Of a stretch of DNA of 43,068 nucleotides, positions 15,767 to 23,432 are shown in pieces; the stretch's first letter is position 1; every line of letters starts with the position of its first letter. The notes under the pieces were generated by a model. The model was not told the DNA's origin. It saw only the letters and a list, made by a program, of their open reading frames with translations, and searched no databases. The translations under genes were made by a program, and so were the position numbers. Source of the stretch: an uncultured Prevotellaceae bacterium (GTDB lineage: Bacteria; Bacteroidota; Bacteroidia; Bacteroidales; Bacteroidaceae); contig CACYKA010000028.1 in assembly GCA_902774795.1 (NCBI GenBank), forward strand, positions 1 to 43,068. The letters are read 5' to 3'.

Positions 15767-17629
15767 ATGAAAAGAATGATTCAAGGGGTGCTTACCCTAC
15801 TTAGTATATTGCCAGTCTTCACATCCTGTTCCGACTCGGATAGCCTGGCGACACCATCAGAGTCCACACAGGGAAAGTTAGTGACGCTCCCGCAGGGCGT
15901 GGTGAGCAAGGGCTACACTATGCAAACGGTCAGAATCGTGACCATGACAGACCGGGAGCAGACGTCCTATGAAAAGAAAAACGTACAGGTGGCCTTCGAC
16001 GGACAGGATGTCTATGTCACAGGCTTCTCCTCGTCATTCCCCGAGAGTTTCGTGAAAGGTACGGTGACCAGTGCGGGCACCTGCCTGTTCAAGAGCGGTC
16101 AGTATGTCGGCGAGGACAAGACGGGCGAGAAGTATGTTGTCGGCATCATGGACACAGACGACAAGGCGAAACAGCTGACCGACTTTGAGTGCACTTACGA
16201 TCCGGAGATGTGCATCCTGACCATTCCTGAGGATGCGAAATTTGCTGTAGCAGAGTCTGATGCGCCCAGCCATACCCAAGTGTCAAACATCATGAAGAAC
16301 ATCACCGTGATGCCGGGCACCTTCAAGGAAGCATCCGTCGTGACGCTGCCGGAAGGAGTGACCACCGAGCAGTGGTATATCACGGGCAGAGACAATTATG
16401 ACTATTGCCTCAACTACGGCGCGACAATAGGCTTCGACGGGGAGGATGTCTATATACAGGGACTCTTCAAGGAGATGCCTCTGGCGTGGTTACATGGTCA
16501 TCTGAAGGATGGTGTCATCACGATTGAGAATGGACAGTCCTTGGGCTATTACTGGAAATGGCGTGAAACGCTTTTCTTGGGTCTTGATGAAAAAGATGAA
16601 ATCTGTGACATAAAACTGACCTACGATGCCGGGAAGGGAACCATGGAGAGCGACAATTCGATTTCTCTGTATGACATCGACAAACATTCCGTTGACTACG
16701 GTTTCGCCGCTTGCTACATCACCAAGGAGCGCTATGTCGTTCCCGACCCCATTCTCCTTCCTTCCGGCGTGACAGCCAGCCCGTACCGTTTCGAATGTGA
16801 GATACTTGACATTGATGATGATGGCTATTTGATAAAAGCTGGTGATGCCTTGGAGGAGGTCTTGATAGGTTTCGACGGCAATGACGTCTATTTCAAATTC
16901 CCTCATGTCGATGCCAATGGATGGGCAAAAGGCACGCTCAGCCCCGACCATCAGACCATCACCATCCCATCCCTCCAGTATGTCGGCTCATGGCAAGAAG
17001 AAGATAACCCTCGTCAAGACTATTATCTGACAGGTTTTGTGGACAAAGGCAATACGGAATACGAGCTGACAGACATCGTATTTGACTACGACGCCCAGCA
17101 GGACATCATCAGTTCCAGTAAGACGATGTGCATCAACAGTTCATATCGCATATTGGATTACTACGGGTACTTAGTATTCCGAAACAACAAGTTCACGAAG
17201 AAGGAGGAGGTAGCGGCAACACCCGCAGCACCTGAGGTTAAAATGGATTATAACACTGTTGAAACTATTATCAGGCTTTCGGTAGAGATTCCCCTCATCG
17301 CTGACGACAATTCCGACCTGCTGACCGATAAGCTGAGCTACATCGTCTATTACGAGAAAGACGGCCAACAGCACGAAATGGTATTCCGTGCCACCGACTA
17401 TAAGGGTTTGGAGAACGACATTGTGGAAATACCCTACAACCTCAATGTAAGTTCCGGTATTATCCGTGGAGGCAAGACTATCATGCTGGACTTGGCCCTC
17501 GACGGGCTTTTAACCTGGACCAAAGTCGGTGCAAAGGTCATCTATCGTGGCGGCGGCGAAGAGCATGCCTCGGACATCACCTGGTTTGATGCCAAGACTT
17601 TCTATGAGGAAAATGAATTAATTAAATAG
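15767..17629 (+). CDS. Three-repeat lipoprotein of unknown function
   Basis: A 620-aa lipoprotein with signal peptide and lipobox Cys21 (PVFTSCSDSD). It has three tandem copies of a roughly 100-115-residue beta-rich module at about 40-152, 193-293 and 330-447. Each opens with a LP-x-GV motif, carries FDG-x-DVY (residues 77-83, 223-229, 369-375) and W/F-x-KG or HG, and closes with a (V/L)-x-G-(I/L/F)-x-D strand pair. A C-terminal domain at about 490-620 resembles a beta-sandwich. No catalytic motif is seen. I do not recognise a named family; similar modules occur in hypothetical Prevotella lipoproteins. As the last gene of the protease operon, 9 nt after the second C11, it could be a scaffold, ligand-binding protein or protease partner. 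Confidence 0.8.
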   Translation: MKRMIQGVLTLLSILPVFTSCSDSDSLATPSESTQGKLVTLPQGVVSKGYTMQTVRIVTMTDREQTSYEKKNVQVAFDGQDVYVTGFSSSFPESFVKGTVTSAGTCLFKSGQYVGEDKTGEKYVVGIMDTDDKAKQLTDFECTYDPEMCILTIPEDAKFAVAESDAPSHTQVSNIMKNITVMPGTFKEASVVTLPEGVTTEQWYITGRDNYDYCLNYGATIGFDGEDVYIQGLFKEMPLAWLHGHLKDGVITIENGQSLGYYWKWRETLFLGLDEKDEICDIKLTYDAGKGTMESDNSISLYDIDKHSVDYGFAACYITKERYVVPDPILLPSGVTASPYRFECEILDIDDDGYLIKAGDALEEVLIGFDGNDVYFKFPHVDANGWAKGTLSPDHQTITIPSLQYVGSWQEEDNPRQDYYLTGFVDKGNTEYELTDIVFDYDAQQDIISSSKTMCINSSYRILDYYGYLVFRNNKFTKKEEVAATPAAPEVKMDYNTVETIIRLSVEIPLIADDNSDLLTDKLSYIVYYEKDGQQHEMVFRATDYKGLENDIVEIPYNLNVSSGIIRGGKTIMLDLALDGLLTWTKVGAKVIYRGGGEEHASDITWFDAKTFYEENELIK

Positions 17630-17659
17630 TTAAAGACACTACTGTCCAATAAAAGTTGA

Positions 17660-17785
17660 TTAATCGGTCACCTGCATGATAGCCTCCTTCGTCTCCTTGT
17701 CTATCAGCGTACCCGTGATGGCACGCTGCTGTGTTTGGGCTGTTTCCTGAACCTGCTCCTGAGCGTTAGTTTCCTGCGCCGCCAT
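17660..17785 (-). pseudogene. Truncated duplicate of outer-membrane gene 5' end
   Basis: From ATG 17785 this encodes MAAQETNAQEQVQETAQTQQ and continues 20 residues further through a near-exact copy of the start of the 7165-10206 protein, then leaves homology and stops at TAA 17660-17662 (41 aa). The similarity extends upstream of the ATG to about 17850. It contains a 16-nt stretch before the ATG that is absent from the full-length copy. It is a gene fragment, most likely left by duplication and deletion. Confidence 0.85.
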
Positions 17786-17850
17786 CTTTCATAACTGCTT
17801 TCTATGACGCACTAAAATAAGAGAATTTTAAAACAGTGGTTATTATTTTT
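17667..17850. repeat. Direct repeat, copy B
   Basis: Counterpart of 10076-10240, in the same orientation, on the far side of the C11/S8 block. Beyond about 17850 the two copies no longer align. The rest of the gap up to 18007 contains only the hairpin at 17925-17962. Confidence 0.9.
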
Positions 17851-17924
17851 GCAGTTTTCTTTGGCAGATAAAAATAAAATGCTGACATTCAATTACATAC
17901 AATATATTATAAAGGTAAAAACAC

Positions 17925-17962
17925 ATAAGCGGATAGCACCGACGTCGGTACTATCCGCTTAT
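17925..17962. terminator. Bidirectional hairpin terminator
   Basis: A 38-nt near-perfect palindrome: ATAAGCGGATAG pairs with CTATCCGCTTAT, and ACCGAC with GTCGGT, with one C/A mismatch. It lies between the converging protease operon and the BspA-like gene and can serve both strands. Confidence 0.8.
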
Positions 17963-18007
17963 TGCTTTGATTAGAACTTAGTCCTTAGACTTTGTCAATT
18001 TTATTTA

Positions 18008-20365
18008 TTACTCTGCATTCACAATGATGTTAATCACCTCCTGAATGTCTGTGCCGTTGACAACGCCGTCAAAGTTTACGTCAGCCTTCTCATCATACTC
18101 ACCTTCAACAATGGCGTTAATGATAGCCTGAATATCTGTTCCGTTCACGACACCGTCAACATTCACATCGCCGGGAATACCAACATTTGGAATTGCTTCA
18201 ATCGTCCCGAATTCACTCCATGGGGTCGTTGTCTTGTAGGCTTCCAATGCGGATTCTGGCACATAGAGCGTTGCACTACTCTGAGGAACATTGTAAAATA
18301 TACCACTTTCTGTTGACGGTACAGATGTCGCCTCGCAAGTGACAGATACAAGACCTTTGCAAGAAGAGAAAGCATTGTTTCCTATTGATGTCACACTGTT
18401 AGGAATTATTACCTCTGTCAGGCTGGAGCAGCTACTGAAAGCACCGTATCCTATTGATGTTACGCTGTTGGGGATGGTGATTGATGTTAAACCAGAGCAA
18501 CTGTAGAAAGCACATTCTCCTATTGTTGTCACGCTGTTGGGGATTATTATTGATGACAAACCTGTACAATGACTGAATGCACTACTGCCTATTGTTGTCA
18601 CACTTTTACCTATTATCACCGATGTTAGGCCAGAGCAGCCAGAAAAAGCCAATCCTCCTATTTCTGTCACGCCGTTTCCAATTGTCACTGATATCAGGCT
18701 ATAGTTGTTATTGAAAGCATTACTTCCTATTGATTTCGTACTATCTCCAATTGTTATGGAACTGAATTTTGAATCACAAAATGCTCCACTATAGGTTCCA
18801 TAACTGAATGATGCCGAAGGTATATTGCAGTTTATAAATAAAATACCCGTGCAATCGCTGAAAGCCCCGTTCCCTATATATGTTACGCCACTCCCTATTG
18901 TTACCGATGCCAGGCTGGAACAATCAAAGAAAGCATAGGCTCCTATTGATGTCACGCTCTCGGGGATTGTTACCGATGTCAGGCTGGAACAATCAAGGAA
19001 AGCATAGGCTCCTATTGATGTCACGTGGTTGGGGATGGTGATTGATTTCAGGCTGAAGCAACCTTGGAAAGCATGGTATCCTATTGATGTCACGTGGTTG
19101 GGGATGGTGACAGATGTAAGGTCTGAACATTTGTAGAAAGCATAGTCTCCTATTGATGTCACATCACTTCCAAGAATGTATTCCTTTACATTTTCTCCAA
19201 AAATATTTTTTAATGAAGAATCCGAACTGTATGATTTAGATGCAATGGTATTATTGTTCAGTTCTACTTTTGTCAGGCGGGAGCAACTCTCGAAAGCACC
19301 GTATCCTATTGATGTTACGCTATTGGGGATGGTGATTGATGTCAGACTGGAGCAGCCAGAGAATGCATAATTGCCAATTGATGTTACGATATTGGGGATG
19401 GTGATTGATGTCAGGCGGGAGCAACTCTCGAAAGCACCGTATCCTATTGATGTCACGCTGTTGGGGATGGTGACAGATGATAAACTTTTGCAATAAAAGA
19501 AAGTTCTTTCTCCTATTGATGTCACGCTCTCGGGGATTGTTACCGATGTCAGGCTGGAACAATCAAAGAAAGCACCGTATCCTATTGATGTCACGCTATT
19601 GGGGATTTCAATGGATGTCAAGCCGGAGCAGCCAGAGAAAGCACCGTATCCTATTGATGTCACGCTATTGGGGATTTCAATGGATGTCAAGCCGGAGCAG
19701 CCAGAGAAAGCATCTCTCCCTATTGATGTCACGCTGTTGGGGATTACTGTGCTGTTACAACCTTGAACAAGAGTATTGCTTGCAGTCTCTATTATTGCAT
19801 TGCAATTATTACGTGAATCATATTTTGTATTTCCGTTTTCTACTATAATTGAAGTAAGACCAGAGCATCCTGAGAAAACAGGGTCTATTAAAGTTACACT
19901 TTTAGGGATGACGATAGAAGTCAGACCTTTGCAAGAAGAGAAAGCAGACTGTCTTATTGTTGTCACGCTGTTGGGAATAATTACAGATGTCAGGCTAGAG
20001 CAGCCATTGAAAGTCCAGCTTTCTATTGAGGTTACGCTGTTTGGGATTTCTATTGATGTTAGACCAGAGCAGCCAGAGAATGCACTCTCTCCTATATATG
20101 TCACGCTGCTGGGTAATATAACAGAAGTCAAGCCTATACAACCTTTGAAAGCATGGCTTCCTATTGATGTAACGTCATAGGTTACGTCCTCATGTTTGAT
20201 TGTTTCAGGAATAGCGATCTGTCCTGTGTACTGGTTGTCGTAACTTGAAATAACAGTAGCCTGTTTTGTATAGGAGTCTAGGGCATAATATATGTCATCA
20301 ATTAACGTCTGTGCACTTGCCATCAGTGTTGACAGCAAGGTTAACAATAAAAGAATCTTTTTCAT
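18008..20365 (-). CDS. BspA-like leucine-rich-repeat protein with dockerin-like C-terminus
   Basis: A 785-aa secreted protein. I choose the ATG at 20365 because it gives a clear signal peptide (MKKILLLLTLLSTLMASAQ); the frame stays open 56 codons upstream without a plausible leader. From about residue 65 to 680 it consists of 23-residue LRR_5 (Treponema pallidum/BspA-type) repeats such as LTSVTIPNSVTSIGYGAFSG, interrupted by a few degenerate units. After a short linker (about 690-725), the last 54 residues hold two dockerin type I-like calcium loops (GDVNVDGVVNGTDIQ, ADVNFDGVVNGTDIQ). BspA-type proteins mediate adhesion to host matrix or other bacteria. The dockerin-like end resembles that of the CotH protein at 27746. 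Adjacent 69-nt units at 19572-19709 are identical. Confidence 0.9.
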   Translation of the reverse strand: MKKILLLLTLLSTLMASAQTLIDDIYYALDSYTKQATVISSYDNQYTGQIAIPETIKHEDVTYDVTSIGSHAFKGCIGLTSVILPSSVTYIGESAFSGCSGLTSIEIPNSVTSIESWTFNGCSSLTSVIIPNSVTTIRQSAFSSCKGLTSIVIPKSVTLIDPVFSGCSGLTSIIVENGNTKYDSRNNCNAIIETASNTLVQGCNSTVIPNSVTSIGRDAFSGCSGLTSIEIPNSVTSIGYGAFSGCSGLTSIEIPNSVTSIGYGAFFDCSSLTSVTIPESVTSIGERTFFYCKSLSSVTIPNSVTSIGYGAFESCSRLTSITIPNIVTSIGNYAFSGCSSLTSITIPNSVTSIGYGAFESCSRLTKVELNNNTIASKSYSSDSSLKNIFGENVKEYILGSDVTSIGDYAFYKCSDLTSVTIPNHVTSIGYHAFQGCFSLKSITIPNHVTSIGAYAFLDCSSLTSVTIPESVTSIGAYAFFDCSSLASVTIGSGVTYIGNGAFSDCTGILFINCNIPSASFSYGTYSGAFCDSKFSSITIGDSTKSIGSNAFNNNYSLISVTIGNGVTEIGGLAFSGCSGLTSVIIGKSVTTIGSSAFSHCTGLSSIIIPNSVTTIGECAFYSCSGLTSITIPNSVTSIGYGAFSSCSSLTEVIIPNSVTSIGNNAFSSCKGLVSVTCEATSVPSTESGIFYNVPQSSATLYVPESALEAYKTTTPWSEFGTIEAIPNVGIPGDVNVDGVVNGTDIQAIINAIVEGEYDEKADVNFDGVVNGTDIQEVINIIVNAE
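19572..19709. repeat. Two identical 69-bp LRR-encoding repeats
   Basis: 19572-19640 and 19641-19709 are identical base for base and encode one 23-residue LRR each. Several other units in the gene differ by only a few bases (for example around 18905-18970 and 19510-19570). Confidence 0.9.
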
Positions 20366-20463
20366 AATCGTTATATATTTATATTGAAGGTTAGTACTAA
20401 ATAAACTTTCATTCTTCAGAACGGAATCATTACTAATATAAAAGTGTGCAGACCCCATCCATA

Positions 20464-20586
20464 CTCTCAGCTCGGTCTGCGACAACCTCAAATACCTTAT
20501 GGTGAAGCCTGCACGGTATTGGTGCAGCTTCAACAGGTATTTGGCATGCTCTATTTTCTCATTTGAGGTCGCAGTTCAGCTGAGAG
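20464..20586 (-). repeat. 123-nt nested inverted repeat in the bspA leader
   Basis: Successive paired arms are CTCTCAGCT/AGCTGAGAG (20464-20472, 20578-20586), CTGCGAC/GTCGCAG (20477-20483, 20568-20574), CCTCAAAT/ATTTGAGG (20486-20493, 20561-20568), AAATACCT/AGGTATTT (20490-20497, 20535-20542), GAAGC/GCTTC (20504-20508, 20527-20531) and TGCAC/GTGCA (20510-20514, 20522-20526). CCTCAAAT and AAATACCT overlap, so alternative pairings compete. It lies between the predicted promoter (20628) and the ATG of the LRR gene. Confidence 0.75.
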
Positions 20587-20627
20587 ATTGAGCAATATGT
20601 CTTTGCACTCCGAGCGGAATGCGTTTG

Positions 20628-20659
20628 CAAAAATAGTAAAAATTTTTTATTTCAAACAA
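20628..20659 (-). promoter_or_regulatory. Promoter of the BspA-like gene
   Basis: On the minus strand, TATTTTTG (20635-20628) is a perfect -7 box. TTG or TTTG lies 21 or 17 nt upstream (20653-20659). Use of this promoter gives a leader of about 250 nt that includes the inverted repeat at 20464-20586. Confidence 0.65.
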
Positions 20660-20760
20660 TCAAACTGTGAAAAACACATAAAAAGTGGTGAAAATGCTCA
20701 CTTTTTCTGTTTTGAACACATAGAATGGAAGATTTATGATACCCTTACGCTCAAATATAT

Positions 20761-20791
20761 TTTGTTTATTCCATACTTTTTCGTACCTTTG
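20761..20791 (+). promoter_or_regulatory. Promoter of the 281-aa hypothetical gene
   Basis: TTTG at 20761-20764, a 19-nt spacer and TACCTTTG at 20784-20791 lie 54 nt before the ATG at 20846. It is divergent from the bspA promoter. Confidence 0.8.
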
Positions 20792-20845
20792 TGGCAGAAT
20801 TCTACAACATAAATGATATAAGAAGGTCATCCAAATACTCTTCCT

Positions 20846-21691
20846 ATGAATACAAAAAAGAAAACAGAAAAGGCTTTTCAATGGGATTCTTTCGACGATA
20901 GGGAAACCAGAAAAGTGAGAGAAACCCGTCCAGCCTTTCCCAACAAGCAAAATCCTGTTGTTGTCAGAATTGTGACACGCAGTGAACTTGAAGCCATACC
21001 TAAGAATCGTTATAACGTCAGAGTTATCAAAGTTATAATGCCATATCTAGAAACGGGGGAAGCCCAAGGGGAGGAAGAATTGATGGTAGCTATTACAGAT
21101 TCTGAGCATCTGACAAAACAGTTGAAAAAAATCCGCTATAAATACCGCACGCTCATGAGGAACCGCAATGGCGGTGGCGGCGGTAACGGCGAACCACCGA
21201 GCAATCCCTTCCATGAGCCCATAGACCAGGGTAAGATGGCGGACTGCATCATACAGGTCATGGATGACATCTTCCACGGTGCGGATAAATGTACCATCTG
21301 CGAAAAGGACTACAGCCGCATGGAGTTTTGCGTGCTGATGCATATCTTCTTCAAGAAAGCAAATTTTCTGAAGAAAACGACCCGTCTGCAATTCAGTACA
21401 TTTATACAAAACAAGGTTCTTGCCGGTAAGTCGGGATTCGTCAGAACCTATAACACATATGCCGACAAGGACATATACAAATTTTTCGAGGAAGAACTGG
21501 AAATTGAAGAAATAGACTTCAAAAGCCACCCTATGCCCATACCACACGAGAAGAAATTCTCCGATTATCACCTGCGCACCACACAAGAGTTGAGTTTAGC
21601 TTTCCAAGAAATCGGCTGGCATTTCCAAAAATCTCCTTATTTCAAAGAGCTGAAAGAACTCCGAAAAACCATGAATAACTTAGTCCTATGA
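20846..21691 (+). CDS. Hypothetical protein with Gly-rich linker
   Basis: A 281-aa soluble protein without signal peptide or membrane helix. Two parts are joined by a flexible linker (GGGGGNGEPPSNP, about residues 110-122). The N-terminal part is basic at its start (KKKTEKAF) and contains a beta-alpha segment (NPVVVRIVTRSELEAIP, YNVRVIKVIMPYLE). The C-terminal part, about 130-281, is helical, with a CTICEKD cysteine pair and basic patches (FFKKANFLKKTTRLQF). I do not recognise the family. It has its own strong promoter and terminator, so it forms a monocistronic unit. The surrounding DNA is AT-richer than its neighbours, which may indicate acquired sequence. Function cannot be assigned. Confidence 0.8.
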   Translation: MNTKKKTEKAFQWDSFDDRETRKVRETRPAFPNKQNPVVVRIVTRSELEAIPKNRYNVRVIKVIMPYLETGEAQGEEELMVAITDSEHLTKQLKKIRYKYRTLMRNRNGGGGGNGEPPSNPFHEPIDQGKMADCIIQVMDDIFHGADKCTICEKDYSRMEFCVLMHIFFKKANFLKKTTRLQFSTFIQNKVLAGKSGFVRTYNTYADKDIYKFFEEELEIEEIDFKSHPMPIPHEKKFSDYHLRTTQELSLAFQEIGWHFQKSPYFKELKELRKTMNNLVL

Positions 21692-21692
21692 T

Positions 21693-21720
21693 AAGAGTCC
21701 CGCAAATGGGACTCTTTTTT
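21693..21720 (+). terminator. Terminator of the 281-aa gene
   Basis: AAGAGTCCC and GGGACTCTT pair around GCAAAT and are followed by a T run. Confidence 0.92.
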
Positions 21721-21753
21721 ATTTCCAGGTTTCAAATCCATTTTTCCAATCGC

Positions 21754-21784
21754 TTTCTGGGTGCAAAACAACTCCGTACCTTTG
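21754..21784 (+). promoter_or_regulatory. Promoter of the 408-aa gene
   Basis: TTTC (21754-21757), a 19-nt spacer and TACCTTTG (21777-21784). It predicts a leader of about 205-210 nt that includes the 11-bp repeats. Confidence 0.75.
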
Positions 21785-21838
21785 TGCCCAGAAACCCAAA
21801 GTGGATGATATCTGATCTGGAGCAATAAAAAGTCATGT

Positions 21839-21937
21839 AGAAGTCCGAAAGAACTCTAACAGAAGTCTATCAGAACTCTATCAAAAGTCTATCTGAACTC
21901 TATCAGAACTCTATCAAAAGTCTATCAGAACGATAGA
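21839..21937 (+). repeat. Nine 11-bp tandem repeats in a leader
   Basis: Nine consecutive 11-nt units of the form AGAACTCTATC or AAAAGTCTATC; the outer units are more degenerate. They are transcribed if the promoter at 21754-21784 is used and end 58 nt before the ATG at 21996. The rest of this 300-nt gap holds no gene. Confidence 0.9.
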
Positions 21938-21995
21938 AGACCAGTATCTCCACAGGTAGGCTTTCTTATTATTAACTTATTAATCTTTTTAAACA

Positions 21996-23222
21996 ATGAA
22001 AACGATTAATTTACAGGTTGACGCCACCTCAAGTCGTCACGTGAAGAATCCCAAGACTACTGCACAAACTTTGCAACGCGTCTTGATGAAGGTTGTAAGC
22101 ATGGCTTACGTTATGTTTAAGTACATTTGCAACCATTCCTTTGAAGGAGTCACCAATGGCTCCCAGTGTATGAACAAGTTCAGGAAGGTAAACCTCAAGT
22201 ACCTTCGTGAACGTGCGGCAACGCTGCAGAAGTATGGACAAAGCATTAACCAGTTCTACCAGTTCATGCCTCTGCAGAGTGACAAATGGTCACCCTTTGC
22301 CGCTATTATCTCTCAGGGGCAGTTGCCCCAAGTCGCGGTGAGCATTGATGCCGACAGTGGTCACAAGGCTCGCGTTAATGTACCAAGCCGTACCTATGCA
22401 GACTTTGTCAAGGCATGGGGCTTGCAGCGCGGTGACCAACTGACTTTCGTTACTGTCCAAAAACGAAACGGCGAGTATGAAGTGAACTACGCACGCATCG
22501 TGCTTAACCCACGTAATGCCGATGGCAGCGGTGCTCCAATGACAACCGAGATTGTTGACAGTCAAGGCGAATTCCCTTGCTCTAACTGGAAGAACCGTCT
22601 TAACTTCCTGTCTTTCGAATTCGACACTGACCACTTCAACTTCGTACTTGGACGTGGTGGTGACGTGGTGGCTGCCGGTATCATCGTCAGTCGTAAGGAC
22701 AGGAGCGGCGACTGGTTCCGTAGCAACTGCCAGCTCGTACTCAATGAGGCAGGCTTCGGCGACGACCTTTGCAGCCTTATGCAGGCAGTGGATAGCAGTT
22801 ATGCTGTGAACGAAATCGACATAGAGTCAGAACTTTACCTCAACAATGCAGGTACAAACGGTACAGGCTCTACAGATGATGTCACTCCAAGTGGCGGTTC
22901 TGGCGGCGTAACACCGGGCGCACCCGCATACGACAACTATGCTAGCATCAACGGTACCAGTCAGAGCATTGCAGGCGGCAGTGTAAATGCAACGGCTCCT
23001 GTCACCAGCGTAACGGTCAGCGGCAGCAATCTCGGTGACGTAACATTTACTGCCAAGGTAGATGGTACAGGCGATGCTATCAGTCCTACCAGCCATGATG
23101 CCGAAGGTGCTTCGTTCACTGGCCTGAACGTTGAGGCCGGTCACAGCCTCGTGGTCTATCATGGCGGCACAGTATGGTTTACCATTACTGCTCAGGCCCC
23201 TGGTGGAGTAAGTAATGACTAG
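21996..23222 (+). CDS. Unrecognised 408-aa protein, DUF6266-like N-terminus, Ig-like C-terminus
   Basis: A 408-aa protein with no signal peptide. The N-terminal 85 residues contain NPKTTAQTLQRVLMKVVSMAY and a HSFEGV segment. This spacing (NPxTxAQ, then SFxGV) resembles DUF6266-type Bacteroidales proteins, but I am not certain. A central beta-rich region at about 105-275 follows (VNVPSRTYADFVKAWGLQRGD). A Gly/Thr-rich linker at about 284-305 leads to a C-terminal Ig-like domain at about 311-400 (VTSVTVSGSNLGDVTFTAKV). It is monocistronic, with an unusual repeat-bearing leader and terminator-like hairpins after it. DUF6266-like genes are often multicopy and may be of phage or surface-array origin; that is inference. 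Confidence 0.75.
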   Translation: MKTINLQVDATSSRHVKNPKTTAQTLQRVLMKVVSMAYVMFKYICNHSFEGVTNGSQCMNKFRKVNLKYLRERAATLQKYGQSINQFYQFMPLQSDKWSPFAAIISQGQLPQVAVSIDADSGHKARVNVPSRTYADFVKAWGLQRGDQLTFVTVQKRNGEYEVNYARIVLNPRNADGSGAPMTTEIVDSQGEFPCSNWKNRLNFLSFEFDTDHFNFVLGRGGDVVAAGIIVSRKDRSGDWFRSNCQLVLNEAGFGDDLCSLMQAVDSSYAVNEIDIESELYLNNAGTNGTGSTDDVTPSGGSGGVTPGAPAYDNYASINGTSQSIAGGSVNATAPVTSVTVSGSNLGDVTFTAKVDGTGDAISPTSHDAEGASFTGLNVEAGHSLVVYHGGTVWFTITAQAPGGVSND

Positions 23223-23230
23223 TCCCCTAC

Positions 23231-23275
23231 CCTTCCCCTTCCACCTGAGGAGGGGAAGATTTCTTTCTATCTATT
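23231..23275 (+). terminator. C-rich hairpin after the 408-aa gene
   Basis: CTTCCCCTTCC pairs with GGAGGGGAAG around ACCTGA and is followed by a T-rich stretch. Confidence 0.55.
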
Positions 23276-23332
23276 CGCATGGTAAAAGCGGCCGAACCGA
23301 GCGAAAAGTGTAAAGTTGGAAGTTATAAAATT

Positions 23333-23372
23333 GCAGGAATTGCGTGATTGCAGTTCCTGCTTTTGTGTTTTT
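23333..23372 (+). terminator. Second terminator upstream of metG
   Basis: GCAGGAATTGC and GCAGTTCCTGC pair with one mismatch around GTGATT, followed by TTTTGTGTTTTTT. Confidence 0.75.
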
Positions 23373-23383
23373 TGAGATATTTA

Positions 23384-23415
23384 TTTGCATTTCTCATAAA
23401 TATTTTGTAATTTTG
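23384..23415 (+). promoter_or_regulatory. Promoter of metG
   Basis: TTTG (23384-23387), a 20-nt spacer and TAATTTTG (23408-23415) lie 17 nt before the metG ATG, so the leader is very short. Confidence 0.8.
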
Positions 23416-23432
23416 CACGCGAAAATTAATTT

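Noticed and set aside
10206-17660. An insertion sequence or transposon carrying the protease block
   Set aside because: No transposase, integrase or terminal inverted repeats were found; the flanking repeats are gene-derived direct repeats.
18300-20160. Regularly spaced repeats that could suggest a CRISPR array
   Set aside because: The repeats are in-frame 69-bp LRR units within one long coding sequence, with no unique spacers and no cas genes.
20366-20533. An upstream start for the LRR protein at 20533
   Set aside because: It would add 56 residues without a signal peptide, encoded by the inverted-repeat leader. The ATG at 20365 gives a clean signal peptide.
21839-21937. 11-bp repeats as replication iterons or a CRISPR array
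   Set aside because: The units are contiguous with no spacers, no replication-initiator gene is nearby, and the array lies within a promoter-to-gene leader on a chromosome-like segment.
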